Position numbers and translations under genes: made by a program
NCBI GenBank assembly: GCA_033398695.1
Contig: JAWKAU010000039.1
Coordinates: 62,001 to 126,000 of the forward strand
Direction of reading: 5' to 3'
Length of the DNA: 64,000 nucleotides
From: Orobanche coerulescens
Taxonomy: Eukaryota; Streptophyta; Magnoliopsida; Lamiales; Orobanchaceae
Notes under the pieces: model-generated
The model's input: the letters and a program-made list of their open reading frames with translations, nothing else
Told to the model about the DNA's origin: nothing
The model's database searches: none
Part shown: positions 23,091-33,994 of the stretch, piece by piece
How positions within the stretch are numbered: position 1 is the stretch's first letter
Layout of the letters: every line of letters begins with the position of its first letter

Positions 23091-24285
23091 ACATGATCGA
23101 CAAGATCAGCATGACGATTGAGGATTATTAACTGATGAATGAGTTGATCCTTAATGCTTACACAAGCCACACGTGTCCCAAAACAATTAGTCATGAATCA
23201 ATCATAACACTAATATCGCATATAGGTTTCAACAAGGCATGAACAATTAATGACATGATGAATGTATGAACATAAAGAGAATCGAGTCCTTACACAGGTC
23301 ATACGAAGCTTCGAGGTCTCGCGATACTAGTCTTCACTGACGACGACTCGATGAATGAATGACTCGTGCAGTCGCACTAATATTACGACTCACAAAACTG
23401 ATCGACTAGATTGTCATAACCTGACAATCCCACTACTACCGCGTCGGTAGGACCACACAACTCACATCTCAGGGTATTTCACAACCCAAGTCTCTGATAC
23501 TATTTCTGTAACACCCCCAAATCCTATTGGGTTATTACAGTGCCGTGGACCCCACGCCAGGAGATCCACCAGGCGAACATGACTAAAATACATTAAATTA
23601 AACAACAAGGGAAAATCATAGTCCCTACCATGATATCCGACACAATATTCCGATAAGGAATTTCAACAACAACGATGGGCCTACATGGCCAAGAGTAAAA
23701 TACAACATCCACGAGCATCTGCTCGGGTAATACAAAATGACAATGACTGACAAACTGGAGAACACTCCGACCGACTGACCAACATGAACAACTCGAACTA
23801 GTATCGCTAGAATGCCTCGTTGCCATCATCATGCCCCTGTGTCTCAACTCTCTCCTCGCAAGCACCTAAAACATGAAAAACATGTTCCGCCACCTGGTCG
23901 ATCATCCAGATAATGAACATCAAATACATGTATAACATGATATGCATCCAAAGGCGTAATGAAACGGTACAATAATGATAATAATACGAGATGCTCACAA
24001 ACCAAGGTAAGGACCGAGCATTCGTGAAATACTATGCCCACGGCATACTATTAATACCTGTTCGACAGGTTAGAACATAAATGCCCAACGGCGAATCAAA
24101 ATCACAGAATACCACAATGTATTAAACGACATGAACCAACCCAGAACTGAATTTAATATGAATCATAATGCCCAAAGGCTCCAATGAAAATACCAAGGCA
24201 TTACCAAAAGGCCTGAAAGTCATTCAGCGGAAATTAACAAATATCACAAACACCTGAAGTCAAACAGCCCGAAGTCAGTATCAAT

Positions 24286-24730
24286 GAGGGCGAAGCCACG
24301 CACGCGGCCGTATCACAATGAGGGCGAAGCCACGGCATCGGTAGTATCACAATTAGGGCGAAGCCACGTACGCGAAGTCGTATCACAATAAGGGCGAAGC
24401 CACGGCATCCTGCCGTTTCACAATTAGGGCCGAAGCCACGGCACGAAGCCGTATCACAATCAGGGCCGAAGCCACGGCATCGGCCGTATCACAATTAGGG
24501 CGGCTACGGCGCGGCCGTATCACAATAAGGGCGAAGCCACGGCATCGGTAGTATCACAATTAGGGCGAAGCCACGGCACAAAGCCGTATCACAATAAGGG
24601 CGGCTACGGCATCGGCCGTATCACAATTAGGGCGAAGCCGGCACGGCCGTATCACAATAAGGGGCGGCCACGGCATCCAGCCGTATCACAATTAGGGCCG
24701 AAGCCACGGCATCCAGCCGTATCACAATTA
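24286..24730 (-). repeat. 36-bp tandem array, LTR copy c
   Basis: About twelve units; many units lose 1-4 bases at CCG or CCAG relative to the regular copy b. Confidence 0.88.
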
Positions 24731-26432
24731 ATGATAGTGTGCTGCCTTGAGTCGGCCAACACGATGACAGTAACACACGGATAGACACCGTCCTTGACAG
24801 TCCCAATTTAACACCTCGATTGCCTTATGATGGCCAACCGATAACAATGATGCAGCGGATGAATCCATGAATGAGTAAGCACTTCGATTGGCTTAGAATG
24901 GCCAATAGCTACGAATGATATGATGAATGATTAAAATACTTCGATTGCCTTAGGACGGTCAATCGATAACAATGAGATGGTGAATAGTTGAACATTTCGA
25001 TTTGCCTGAGAACGGCCAATCGATGACAATGATACGAAGGATGCCTCGGCACCTTTAATCGGTTACCGACGACGAAGGTGAGAAATGAATAAGCCAATGC
25101 CTTTAATCGGCTGCGGCTTTTGATGACAATCCAAACAGGAATTACAATGATCTCAACGATGTCTTAAATTGACATCTATATTAACAACAATCGATACATC
25201 GATACCGCGAACCGGCTATCGACAATAACATTAATAATGAGTATTACAATGCCTTGAATCGGCCGTTAACGAACAACAATAAACATTTGGCAAAATTGCC
25301 GGAAAGTATCGTATCGAACGATCTCTTGATATCAATGAATTCAGGAAGAGACTAAGTCTCGGAATGATACAACACACCCATACACATACATGATGACATT
25401 AGCTCATTGACTAGTACAAGTATAAAACTTGCCTCAAACCGAAGGCGAGAAGGTACTTCCACGATCAACGTCCTTAATGAAATTACCGGCCGCTCGAACA
25501 ACCTTAAACAACACAAAAACCAAAAATTCTCTTAATACACGAATCAAGCATGATCACAACCAACTCAAAAGTCGATACAACCATACCCGAAACTCATTGG
25601 GGCATTAAAACAAACGCGTTGTAAACAATCTCCAATTGTTTACAACCAAAACTCAATTACATCCGAAACCAACACCCAATGAATGATTCAAACCCACAAA
25701 ACCTCATGAATACTATCAACAATTCAATAGGAATACTTAGAACGATATTTCAACAACATTTGGTCGAAAACCCCCAAAATTCCAAAGTCAACCCGTAAGG
25801 GTTCTTGAACAATTCCTCAATTATTCACAAATTCCGAAAATTACACCAATGAATCCGTAGAAATACATGTATCCAAGATAGATAATCCATATCTAACATA
25901 TTCCAACATAATATCGATTTACACGAAGAGATCGAAAGCAAAACACCCAAGATCCGAAATTCTAGATCCAAGAATCATTACCTTGATTTGGAGTGATGAA
26001 ACTGATTTAGATGATGATTAATCCAACTTAGGAGCTTGAAGATGATGCTAGATGATTGCAGCTCGAAAAGACCTTTCCGAATCGCCCGAGCTCGTCCGAA
26101 ATGATTGAGAAATGAAGAAATGACGAAAGTTGGACCGAACTGTCCTACTTATACTGTCCCAGCTTAGCGCGCGCTAACTCCTGATGTTAGCGTGCGCTAA
26201 CGCATGTACCGTGTAATCCAGTACCTCTTGACTGAATCGTTAGTGTGCGCTAAGTACCTTTGGTAGCGTGCGCTAACAGCCTGTTCTTAGCGTACGTTAA
26301 CCTTATGTTAGCGTGCGCTACCTGATAGTTGATATCAAAAATCCTGGAGTCCAGAACCTACTGTCCTCTGTTCTGAGCGCGCTAGCGTGCGCTACTCTGA
26401 AGTCTTAGCGTGCGTTACCAGCATAGTTAGCG

Positions 26433-26437
26433 TACGC
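26433..26437. repeat. Target-site duplication of copia element E (left), TACGC
   Basis: TACGC precedes TGTTGGAATC and recurs at 33626-33630 after CCAACA. The rejoined site matches copy a of the LTR. Confidence 0.93.
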
Positions 26438-26704
26438 TGTTGGAATCGTTAATGATTTTAATTTTATTTTTTAAAATTAAATATCATAGGATCGATCTAC
26501 GTTCCGAGTAGATGATCGTGGTATATTCACTTTCTCTAAACCGATTCCCGGTGAGTGAGAAATAGTGAATTAAAGTTTCACTTAATTGTGAATTAATAAG
26601 GGATAGAATCCCACATTGAATAATGAACCATCATTATTCTAGTATATAAGGAGTTACCTTTATGCATGTAATAATTAATGGCACATGTGTATGGGCTTAA
26701 AGCC

Positions 26705-26770
26705 CACACGCGCGCACGCGCGCCGCCCGCCTCGCCGCGGCCGCGGCTCGCGGCCGCGGCCGCGAGCCGC
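26705..26770. repeat. CG-rich alternating and palindromic stretch in copia 5' LTR
   Basis: CGCGCGCACGCGCG-like alternation followed by inverted repeats built on GCGGCCGC. The 3' LTR (about 32704-32752) has a shorter version. Confidence 0.8.
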
Positions 26771-26772
26771 GT

Positions 26773-26840
26773 GCCGTGGACCTTGGACCTTGGCCTTGGC
26801 CTTGACCTTGACCTTGGTCTTGGATCTTGGATCTTGGCAA
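26773..26840 (+). repeat. CCTTGG/CTTGGA hexamer run in copia 5' LTR
   Basis: Short run of hexamers CCTTGG, CCTTGA and ATCTTGG. The 3' LTR equivalent (about 32760-32850) differs in unit number and includes GGACCGT variants, consistent with replication slippage. Confidence 0.85.
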
Positions 26841-27210
26841 TTGGTCTTTGGGCTGGTCTTTGGGCCTGTTCGTGGGCTTGGCCGTGAGCTAGGCCTTGGG
26901 CTAGCTTAAAAATTTTTTTGGACAAGCTCAACAACGTAGTTGGGCTCGTATGTGCACATAAGGATGTCCAGGTACATCCGTCCGATGGTTAAGGAGCTGA
27001 ATACAGTCCAGGTGCGTCCTGACTGTTCAAATTCAGTCCAACCCGGAAGTAACCTCCCAGGTGTTATGGGGAGGAGTTAATGGCAGGTTTGAATTTCGTA
27101 ACCCCTGCCATTTGTTTGAAAAACGTAACTCCTGACCATAATGCAGCATAAATGACTGCATTATGATAGCCATTAGTGGCTGTATTAACTCCCCTGCAGG
27201 TGAGATGGCC

Positions 27211-27220
27211 TATAAATAGG
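27211..27220 (+). promoter_or_regulatory. Putative TATA box, copia 5' LTR
   Basis: TATAAATAGG with a palindromic GCATGCATCTC context just downstream. The 3' LTR reads TATAAAAAGG at 33209. A second TATATAAGG at about 26641 is an alternative. Confidence 0.6.
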
Positions 27221-27668
27221 CATGCATCTCATATGCATCAGACACACAGAAAAAACACAGAAAATATATTCTGCATACCTGCATCTCATAGTCAGTTCAG
27301 TTCTCGACTCGTTCTTGTTCGCCGGAGCTCGCTGGAATTGTGGTGCTACATCCGTCGAGACGAAAGTCGTTTTACCTTTGGAGACAAATTGCTAAACCGA
27401 AGAGCACTACCGGGGCAATATTTGTCTTGCGGGAAGAGGCCTCCTCGACTCGACTTCATTTACGGTTTTTTTATTATTTTTCTTGTATTTTCAATTCTGT
27501 TTCGAGTTTTGTACTTTTCTTCTTCGCTGAGTCCTGTAGTTTCTGAGTTTCGAGTTGTAATTTGTTTTTTCCAGTTGTATTTTATTTTTCGCCCAGCAAG
27601 TTTGTAAAACAGATACTTTAGCCAACAAGCGCAAGACAAATATTACTTGCTAAATCATACAACTGGAG

Positions 27669-28735
27669 ATGACGACCGTTGCTGCCACCGACTCCGCCAC
27701 CACCGCTGCCTTTACCTCCGCGACCGAAGCTTCAAACATGGCAAACACAATTGCCGCAACCTTGTCCAGCATGATGAGCTCGACTACCTCAGCAACAACT
27801 CCATGGGTGTTTTCGAATCCCTTTCTGACTACCGGTGGATCCACCTCGAGTGGCACCGTTGGTTCCACTTTTAGTGGTACCGTGGGATCCATGTTAGGAT
27901 CTAGTGTTGGAGCCTACGGGTTCAACACGAGTGGTTCCTTTTTTGGAACAACCTCGGGGCCTAGGATGATGCCTACCGCCGAGAAGCCACCAAAGTTTGG
28001 TGGTGCCGACTTTAAAAGGTGGCAACAAAAGATGTTGTTCTATTTAACAACATTGGGGCTTGCTAACTTCCTTAAGGAAGATGCGCCACCGGTGCCAAAT
28101 GCTCAAGAGACTAGTTTTACAGTCCGAGCTGCTTATGACAACTGGCACAATGGAGACTATCTTTGTAAAAACTTTATTCTGAATTCTTTAGAAGATAGTT
28201 TGTACAATGTTTATTCTGTTGTAAACACATCAAAAGAGATGTGGGAGGCACTTGAAAAGAAGTACCGTAGTGATGATGCAGGTACAAAGAAGTTTGTAGT
28301 CGCAAAATATTTGGACTACAAAATGGTTGACTCAAAACCAATTATGGAACAAGTGCAAGAGTTCCAACTCATCGTTCATGATGTCAATGCCGAAGGAATG
28401 GCCCTACCGGACGCTTTTACCGTTGCAACTGTGATCGAAAAGTTGCCCCCCAGTTGGAAAGACTTCAAGAGCTACCTTAAGCACAAGCGAAAGGAGATGA
28501 CTCTTGAAGACTTGATTGTGAAATTGCGCATCGAGTCTGACGTGCGCAAAAATGACCACAAACCAAAAGGCCTGATTGATGCTAAGGCCACTCTGTTGGA
28601 GCATGGCGGTCCCTCCAATAAAAGGGCTCGTCCAAGTGTCCAAAACAAGAGCAAAGGGAAGCAACCAGTCAAGAAGTTTGATGGTGATTGCTTCAACTGT
28701 GGCAAACATGGGCATACGGCGAAAGGCGCCGAAAG
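27669..28735 (+). pseudogene. gag: Copia E gag (broken at the zinc knuckle)
   Basis: About 350 codons from ATG at 27669. An alanine/serine/threonine-rich N-terminus precedes the UBN2-type copia gag domain (PPKFGGADFKRWQQKMLFYL at about residue 104 onward, MWEALEKKYRSDDAGTKKF). It ends in a zinc knuckle, [13 protein letters not shown], where the last cysteine is missing because the frame is lost near 28727; the correct continuation ([12 protein letters not shown]) is in another frame. Copia elements usually encode gag and pol as one polyprotein, so this break separates Gag from protease. The open frame continues to 29030 in a meaningless frame. Confidence 0.88.
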
Positions 28736-29060
28736 CCGAAGGCCAACAAGAAGAAGAAACATGTTGCCAACATCGCCGAGTCTAACGGCGGATGGAAAGA
28801 GGATGACCTTGCTGTTGTGGTCACCGAAGAAGTCAACCACGTTGAGAACCAAGGTGGTTGGTACGTCGACACCGGTGCGACCGCCCACGTTGGTGCCGAT
28901 AGGAGCCAGTTTAAGAACTATCAAGCTGTTGAGGGAAGGAAGCTCAACATGGGGAATCCAGCTTCATCTGAAATTATCGGAGTTGGAGAAGTGGACCTCA
29001 AACTTACGTCCGGACAGACACTCACCTTGAAGAATGTGCTTCATGTTCGGATATGAGGAA
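28728..29060 (+). pseudogene. pol: Copia E protease region
   Basis: Aspartic protease segment with the catalytic signature [12 protein letters not shown] (DTG at 28868-28876) and the downstream LTLKNVLHV motif, where the frame is lost at about 29045. It would cleave the polyprotein during particle maturation. In frame with the correct continuation of gag, but not with the integrase that follows. Confidence 0.85.
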
Positions 29061-29890
29061 GAATCGATCTCGGGCTCTATACTAGTGAAAAAGGGGTTTA
29101 AACTAGTGTTTGAGTCAGATAGAATTATCATAAAAAAGTTTGATAGGTTTCTTGGTAAGGGTTACCTCACGGAGGGACTCTTTAAACTTAATGCTTTGGC
29201 TAAACGCCATGTGACCAAGTCCAAGAATGCTAATGAAAATGCTACCGCTTCCTCTTACTTGGTCGAGTGTTACGATTTATGGCATTGTAGATTAGGTTAT
29301 GTGAATCTAAATGCTATAAAAAGATTAGTAAACTTAGATTTACTAAAATTAAATGAAGTCAATACTCAAAACAAATGTGAAATTTGTGTTGAAGCAAAAA
29401 TGACGAAACTTCCGTTTCATTCGGTAAAACGAAACACACAACCCCTTGAATTAATTCACACAGATGTGTGTGATTTAAAGTTTGTGCAAACTAGAGGTGG
29501 TAAGAAGTACTTTATCACTTTTATAGATGATTGCACAAGATATTGTTATCTTTATCTTTTGAGAAGTAAAGATGAGGCTATTGAAGCTTTTAAGAACTTC
29601 AAGAATGAAGCCGAAAATCAATTAGGCTGTCGTATTAAGATGGTTCGAAGCGATAGAGGTGGCGAATATGTAGCCCCGTTTGAGAAATTATGCAACGAAA
29701 GTGGTATAATTCATCAAACAACAGCTCCATATGCACCACAATCTAATGGCATTGCTGAACGTAAGAATCGAACCCTTAAAGATATGATGAATGCCTTATT
29801 GATTAGTTCAGGGTTGCCCCAGAACATGTGGGGAAGTCATCACGACAACCAACTACATATTGAACAAGATTCCACGCAAAGGTAAGGATA
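29060..29890 (+). pseudogene. pol: Copia E integrase region
   Basis: Contains the GAG-pre-integrase zinc-binding segment ([33 protein letters not shown]) and the integrase catalytic core: first D in HTDVCDL, second D in RSDRGGEY, E in [10 protein letters not shown], the DDE triad. The first histidine of the usual HxxxxH pair appears to be retained. The frame is lost near 29840-29870, within the conserved segment after SSGLP, and continues in the frame starting near 29860. Confidence 0.88.
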
Positions 29891-30418
29891 TTACCCCTTA
29901 TGAGTTGTGGAAAGGTAGAAAACCTTCATACAAATATCTCAAAGTGTGGGGGTGTTTGGCTAAGGTTGAGGTACCTCTACCTAAACAAGTTAAAATCGGA
30001 CCTAAGACGGTCGATTGTATCTTTATTGGGTATGCACTAAACAGTAGTGCCTATCGGTTCGTTATCCACAAGTCAGAAGTTCCTGAAATGACTGTTGGAA
30101 CAACAATTGAATCAAGGAATCTTTGTATTCTTTGAAAACATCTATCCTTGTAAGGATAATGATAAAGTTGAGAACAATTCTAGCAATAGAGTTGAAGATG
30201 AAGGAACAAGTTCAAAACCTGTGGATGTAAATCCAAAGTCACGTAAGCGATCGAGATCTAATCTGGAAGATGTAGAACCGAGACGTGGTAGTAGGGTTAG
30301 GACACCAAATATATTTGGACACGACTACATAGCATTCATGTTGGATGAAGAACCAACGTCGATTAAAGTAGCTTATGCCGGACTGGATGGGTTGCTCTGG
30401 AAAGAAGGCATTGAGTGA
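29860..30418 (+). pseudogene. pol: Copia E integrase C-terminus and linker to RT
   Basis: Two overlapping frames. The first (29860-30135) has the copia integrase C-terminal motif TPYELWKGRKPSYKYLKVWG and DCIFIGYALNSSAYRF. The second (30095-30418) is a serine/lysine-rich linker with PRRGSRVRTPNIFGHDYIAF, typical of the region just before copia RT. A frame break at about 30110 separates them, and another at about 30400 precedes RT. Confidence 0.82.
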
Positions 30419-31541
30419 AATTGACTCAATTTTACAAAACCAAACTTGGGTTTTGGTTGATTTACCTGAAGGTTGTAAGCCCTTAGGATGCAAATGGATC
30501 CTTAAAAGAAAGTACAAGGCTGATGGGTCAATTGACAAGTATAAAGCTCGTTTAGTAGTCAAAGGTTTCAAACAGAAGGAAGGGTACGATTTTTTTGATA
30601 CCTATTCACCTGTAACGAGAATTACATCTATTCGAGTGCTTCTCGCGATTGCTGCTTTGCACGATCTTGAGATTCATCAAATGGATGTTAAGACTGCTTT
30701 TCTGAACGGTGATCTGGATGAAGAGATCTATATGGAACAACCTAAAGGGTATGTAGTACCTGGACAAGAGAAAAAGGTTTGCAAACTGGTTAAGTCTCTA
30801 TATGGATTGAAACAAGCTCCACTACAGTGGCACTTGAAATTTGATAATGTAATGTTATCAAATGGTTTTAAAATAAACGAGTGTGATAAATGTGTTTATA
30901 TTAAGAACACTAATAACGGTTATGTTATTGTGTGTCTTTATATAGATGACATGTTAATCATGGGTAATAATATACAAGTGATTAACGATACTAAGAACAT
31001 GTTAAAAAGAAATTTTGACATGAAAGACATGGGGCTAGCCGATGTGATTCTTGGAATGAAAATTTTGAGAAAATCAGATGGAATCATCTTGACACAATCT
31101 CACTATGCCGAGAAAGTTCTCAAGAAGTTTAATGCTTTTGATAGCTTGCCGGCTAAGACCCCAATAGATTTAAATGATCACTTGAGCAAAAATCAAGGGG
31201 AGCCCGTTGCACAAGAAGAATATGCACGAGTCATTGGGTGTTTAATGTATCTTACAAATTGCACTCGACCCGATTTAGCTTGCGCTGTGAACAAATTAAG
31301 TCGTTACACGAGCAATCCAAGCAAAGAGCATTGGAAAGCTCTCGTTAGAGTTTTGAGGTACTTAAAGCATACTCAAAACCTTGGGCTACACTATTCGAGA
31401 TACCCCCTCCCCCGGTACTTGAAGGGTACTGTGATGCGAATTGGATATCCGATACGAAAAGTTCATTTTCTACAAGTGGTTACGTGTTTACCATTGGGGG
31501 TGGAACTGTTTCGTGGAAGTCCGCGAAACAAACGTGTATAG
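30375..31541 (+). pseudogene. pol: Copia E reverse transcriptase region
   Basis: Nearly complete copia RT in one open frame of 388 codons: WVLVDLPEGCKPLGCKWI, KARLVVKGFKQKEGYDF, QMDVKTAFLNGDLDEEIYM and the catalytic CLYIDDML (YIDD) motif, followed by the RT connection ([34 protein letters not shown]). The frame drifts after about 31410, where a C-rich stretch breaks it; the remainder to 31541 is out of frame. RT copies the RNA genome from a tRNA primer. Confidence 0.9.
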
Positions 31542-31892
31542 CCCGATCCACCATGGAATCAGAATTCATAGCTTTGGACAAAGCTGGTGAAGAAGCCGAA
31601 TGGCTCAGAAACTTTCTAGAAGATATTCCATGTTGGTCAAAACCGATTACCGGTGATGATACACTGCGATAGCCAAGCTGCTATAGGTAGGGCAAGAAGT
31701 AACGTGTATAATGGAAAGTCTCGACATATTCGTCGACGCCATAATACCGTGAGACATTTGATCAAAAATGGGGTTATCTCTATTGACTATGTGAGGTCAA
31801 TGGATAATCTAGCGGATCCGCTAACCAAAGGGTTAAACCGTGATCAAATGAATAAATTGCTAGAGGGAATGGGTTTAAAATCCACAAATTGA
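31484..31892 (+). pseudogene. pol: Copia E RNase H region
   Basis: Two frames joined near 31665: the first with [37 protein letters not shown] (conserved E), the second with [19 protein letters not shown] and SRHIRRRHNTVRHLI, ending in NLADPLTKGLNRDQM, the usual C-terminus of copia RNase H. The stop at 31890-31892 is likely the natural end of pol. Confidence 0.88.
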
Positions 31893-32434
31893 GAATTATC
31901 ATAGTGGTAACCCAACCAAGATGACTGGAGATCCCAAGAACTTGGTTCAATGGGAGAACTAAGCTATGAGAGTTCATGTGAAACACTCATCTAAGTTTAT
32001 TCCCTATAGAGCAATTGAGTGTTGAATGCTTGCCTAGTGGTGAGGTTAAGTCTATGACTTTTAATGATTCCTAAAGACCTCAAGGAGGTTGAGTATGGCA
32101 AGATACTCGGTAAAGAATCACCTATATAAGTGAGATGTGGGGGCCGCTTCATGAAATACACTTATGAATCCAAAGGGGTGTCCAAGGCCCGCAAAGGACA
32201 CAAAACGTGAGAACGGATGAGGTTGAGGTGTTCAAGTGTTAGCACCATTGTCTCGGTGCACGCCATGGGGGAATAGTTCAAAGCATCAAGCCACTAATCC
32301 GCCTGTGTACCCGATGATGTTAACTATGGAAGGTTCAAAGTCACGAACTACCTATCCTTATACTTTAACGCCTCTTGAGGATCGAGCTTGAGTCTCGCAT
32401 ATTGCATTTGGGCTATTTTCACTCATGTGGGGAT
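31893..32434 (+). other. Copia E 3' untranslated interior and polypurine tract
   Basis: About 540 bp with no gene. It ends in TCATGTGGGGAT right before the 3' LTR, a short polypurine tract. Confidence 0.75.
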
Positions 32435-33625
32435 TGTTGGAATCGTTAATGATTTTAATTTTATTTTTTAAAATTAAATATCATAGGATCGATCTACGTT
32501 CCGAGTAGATGATCGTGGTATATTCACTTTCTCTAAACCGATTCCCGGTGAGTGAGAAATAGTGAATTAAAGTTTCACTTAATTGTGAATTAATAAGGGA
32601 TAGAATCCCACATTGAATAATGAACCATCATTATTCTAGTATATAAGGAGTTACCTTTATGCATGTAATAATTAATGGCACATGTGTATGGGCTTAAAGC
32701 CCACACGCGCGCGCCGCCCGCCCGCCTCGCCTCGGCCTCGGCCGCGAGCCGCGTGTCGTAGACCGTGGACCTTGGACCGTGGACCGTGGACCGTGACCTT
32801 GGCCTTGGCCTTGGCCTTGGATCTTGGATCTTGGATCTTGGATCTTGGCAATTGGTCTTTGGGCTGGTCTTTGGGCCTGTTCGTGGGCTTGGCCGTGAGC
32901 TAGGCCTTGGGCTAGCTTAAAGAATTTTTTGGACAAGCTCAACAACGTGGTTGGGCTCGTATGTGCACATAAGGATGTCCAGGTACATCCGTCCGATGGT
33001 TAAGGAGCTGAATACTGATCCAGTGCGTCGACTGCTCACCCAACCCGGAAGTAACCTCCCAGGTGTTATGGGAGGAGTTAATGGCAGGTTTGAATTTCGT
33101 AACCCCCGCCATTTGTTTGAAAACGTAACTCGACCATAATGCAAAGATAAATGATTGCATTATGATAGCCATTAGTGGTCGTATTAACTCCCTACAGGTG
33201 AGATGGCCTATAAAAAGGCATGCATCTCATATGCATCAGACACACAGAAAATACACAGAAAATATATTCAGCATACCTGCATCTCATAGTCGGGCCTGGG
33301 CTTCGACTGCTCTTGTTCGCCGGAGCTCGCTGGAATTGTGGTGCTACATCCGTCGAGACGAAAGTCGTTTTACCTTTGGAGACAAATTGCTAAACCGAAG
33401 AGCACTACCGGGGCAATATTTGTCTTGCGGGAAGAGGCCTCATCGACTCGACTTCATTTACGGTTTTTTTATTATTTTTCTTGTATTTTCAATTCTGTTT
33501 CGAGTTTTGTACTTTTCTTCTTCGCTGAGTCCTGTAGTTTCTGAGTTTCGAGTTGTAATTTGTTTTTTCCAGTTGTATTTTATTTTTCGCCCAGCAAGTT
33601 TGTAAAACAGATACTTTAGCCAACA
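32435..33625 (+). repeat. Copia E 3' LTR
   Basis: 1191 bp, TGTTGGAATCG...TAGCCAACA, close to the 5' LTR apart from the CG-rich stretch, the hexamer run and scattered CAG/CTG sites. Confidence 0.93.
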
Positions 33626-33989
33626 TACGCTACTTACCACTCGTAGCGTGCGCTACGAATTTCTCAAATCAGCCCAGTACCTTCTGGATTGTCTGCCTCA
33701 CTTGCGCTAGCGTGCGCTAATACTGAATCGTTGCGTGCGTTACATGCACCTCATTAGCGCGCGCTAACTACAATGTGTAGCGTGCGCTACCTCTCAAACT
33801 GCAAATAAAAACATGATGATGATGACGACAACAATCTCGGCTCGATTTCAAACAGTGATGATCCCAAAATACGCCGGATGGTGAACAAAGTTGACTGAAT
33901 AAGAATGATGAATGATTATTACTGAGTGAAAAAAATTCTGATTGACAGTTACTGAATGATAATAAATGAATTCACAACCGGGTATTACA
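33626..33989 (-). repeat. Composite 1 LTR copy c, 5'-side part (U3 start)
   Basis: Rest of the LTR after the copia, beginning with the duplicated TACGC and ending at the LTR start TGTAATACCCGG (right edge 33989). It holds the remainder of the TAGCGTGCGCTA array to 33793. Confidence 0.9.
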
Positions 33990-33994
33990 GTCGG
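33990..33994. repeat. Target-site duplication of composite 1 (right), GTCGG
   Basis: Matches 11038-11042; sequence after it continues the interior of element A. Confidence 0.92.

Larger units (their letters stand above)
20534..23506 (-). mobile_element. Composite 1 interior 2 (gag only)
   Basis: Second copy of the gag-only interior, same order and near-identical sequence to interior 1, which points to a recent duplication. Primer site at about 23494-23504 and polypurine tract at 20537-20550. Confidence 0.9.
23507..26437 (-). repeat. Composite 1 LTR copy c (5' LTR), 3'-side part
   Basis: Larger part of the third LTR, interrupted by copia element E inside the palindrome array. It includes a shortened, irregular 36-bp array (24286-24730) and the TATA region (about 26150). 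The LTR resumes after the copia. Confidence 0.92.
26438..27627 (+). repeat. Copia E 5' LTR
   Basis: TGTTGGAATCG...TAGCCAACA, with TGTTGG/CCAACA inverted ends. It holds a GC-rich palindromic stretch, a CTTGGA/C hexamer run, and a TATA box. Differences from the 3' LTR cluster at CAG and CTG sites. Confidence 0.93.
26438..33625 (+). mobile_element. Copia element E (Ty1/copia, Tork-like), full length but frame-broken
   Basis: 7188-bp plus-strand element with two LTRs of about 1.19 kb and TACGC on both sides. Domain order is gag, protease, integrase, RT, RNase H: integrase before RT is diagnostic of Ty1/copia. At least seven frame breaks make it non-autonomous as assembled. The Tork-like assignment rests on general resemblance of the integrase and RT and is tentative. 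Confidence 0.93.
11043..33989 (-). mobile_element. Composite 1: tandem TR-GAG element LTR-int-LTR-int-LTR (family C)
   Basis: Minus-strand array of three LTRs (11043-14331, 17304-20533, 23507-33989 with a copia insert) and two interiors (14332-17303, 20534-23506). One GTCGG duplication flanks the whole array and none is seen at the inner joints, so it is a single insertion locus that became tandem, not two separate insertions. The interiors encode only Gag. LTR termini and Gag resemble element D, which carries a full pol and is the likely source of enzymes. Confidence 0.92.

Noticed and set aside
26593..26934. Proline/glutamine-rich or GLGLDLDLG peptides in the copia LTR
   Set aside because: Generated by the CCTTGG-type hexamer run; frames exist on both strands and differ between the two LTRs.
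27176..27607. 143-residue open frame in the copia LTR with a hydrophobic segment
   Set aside because: It lies wholly inside the LTR leader, upstream of the primer region; the same frame recurs in the 3' LTR (33162-33605) simply because the LTR is duplicated.
28735..29030. C-terminal extension of the copia gag frame
   Set aside because: After the zinc knuckle the frame is wrong; the adjacent frame carries the protease with DTG.
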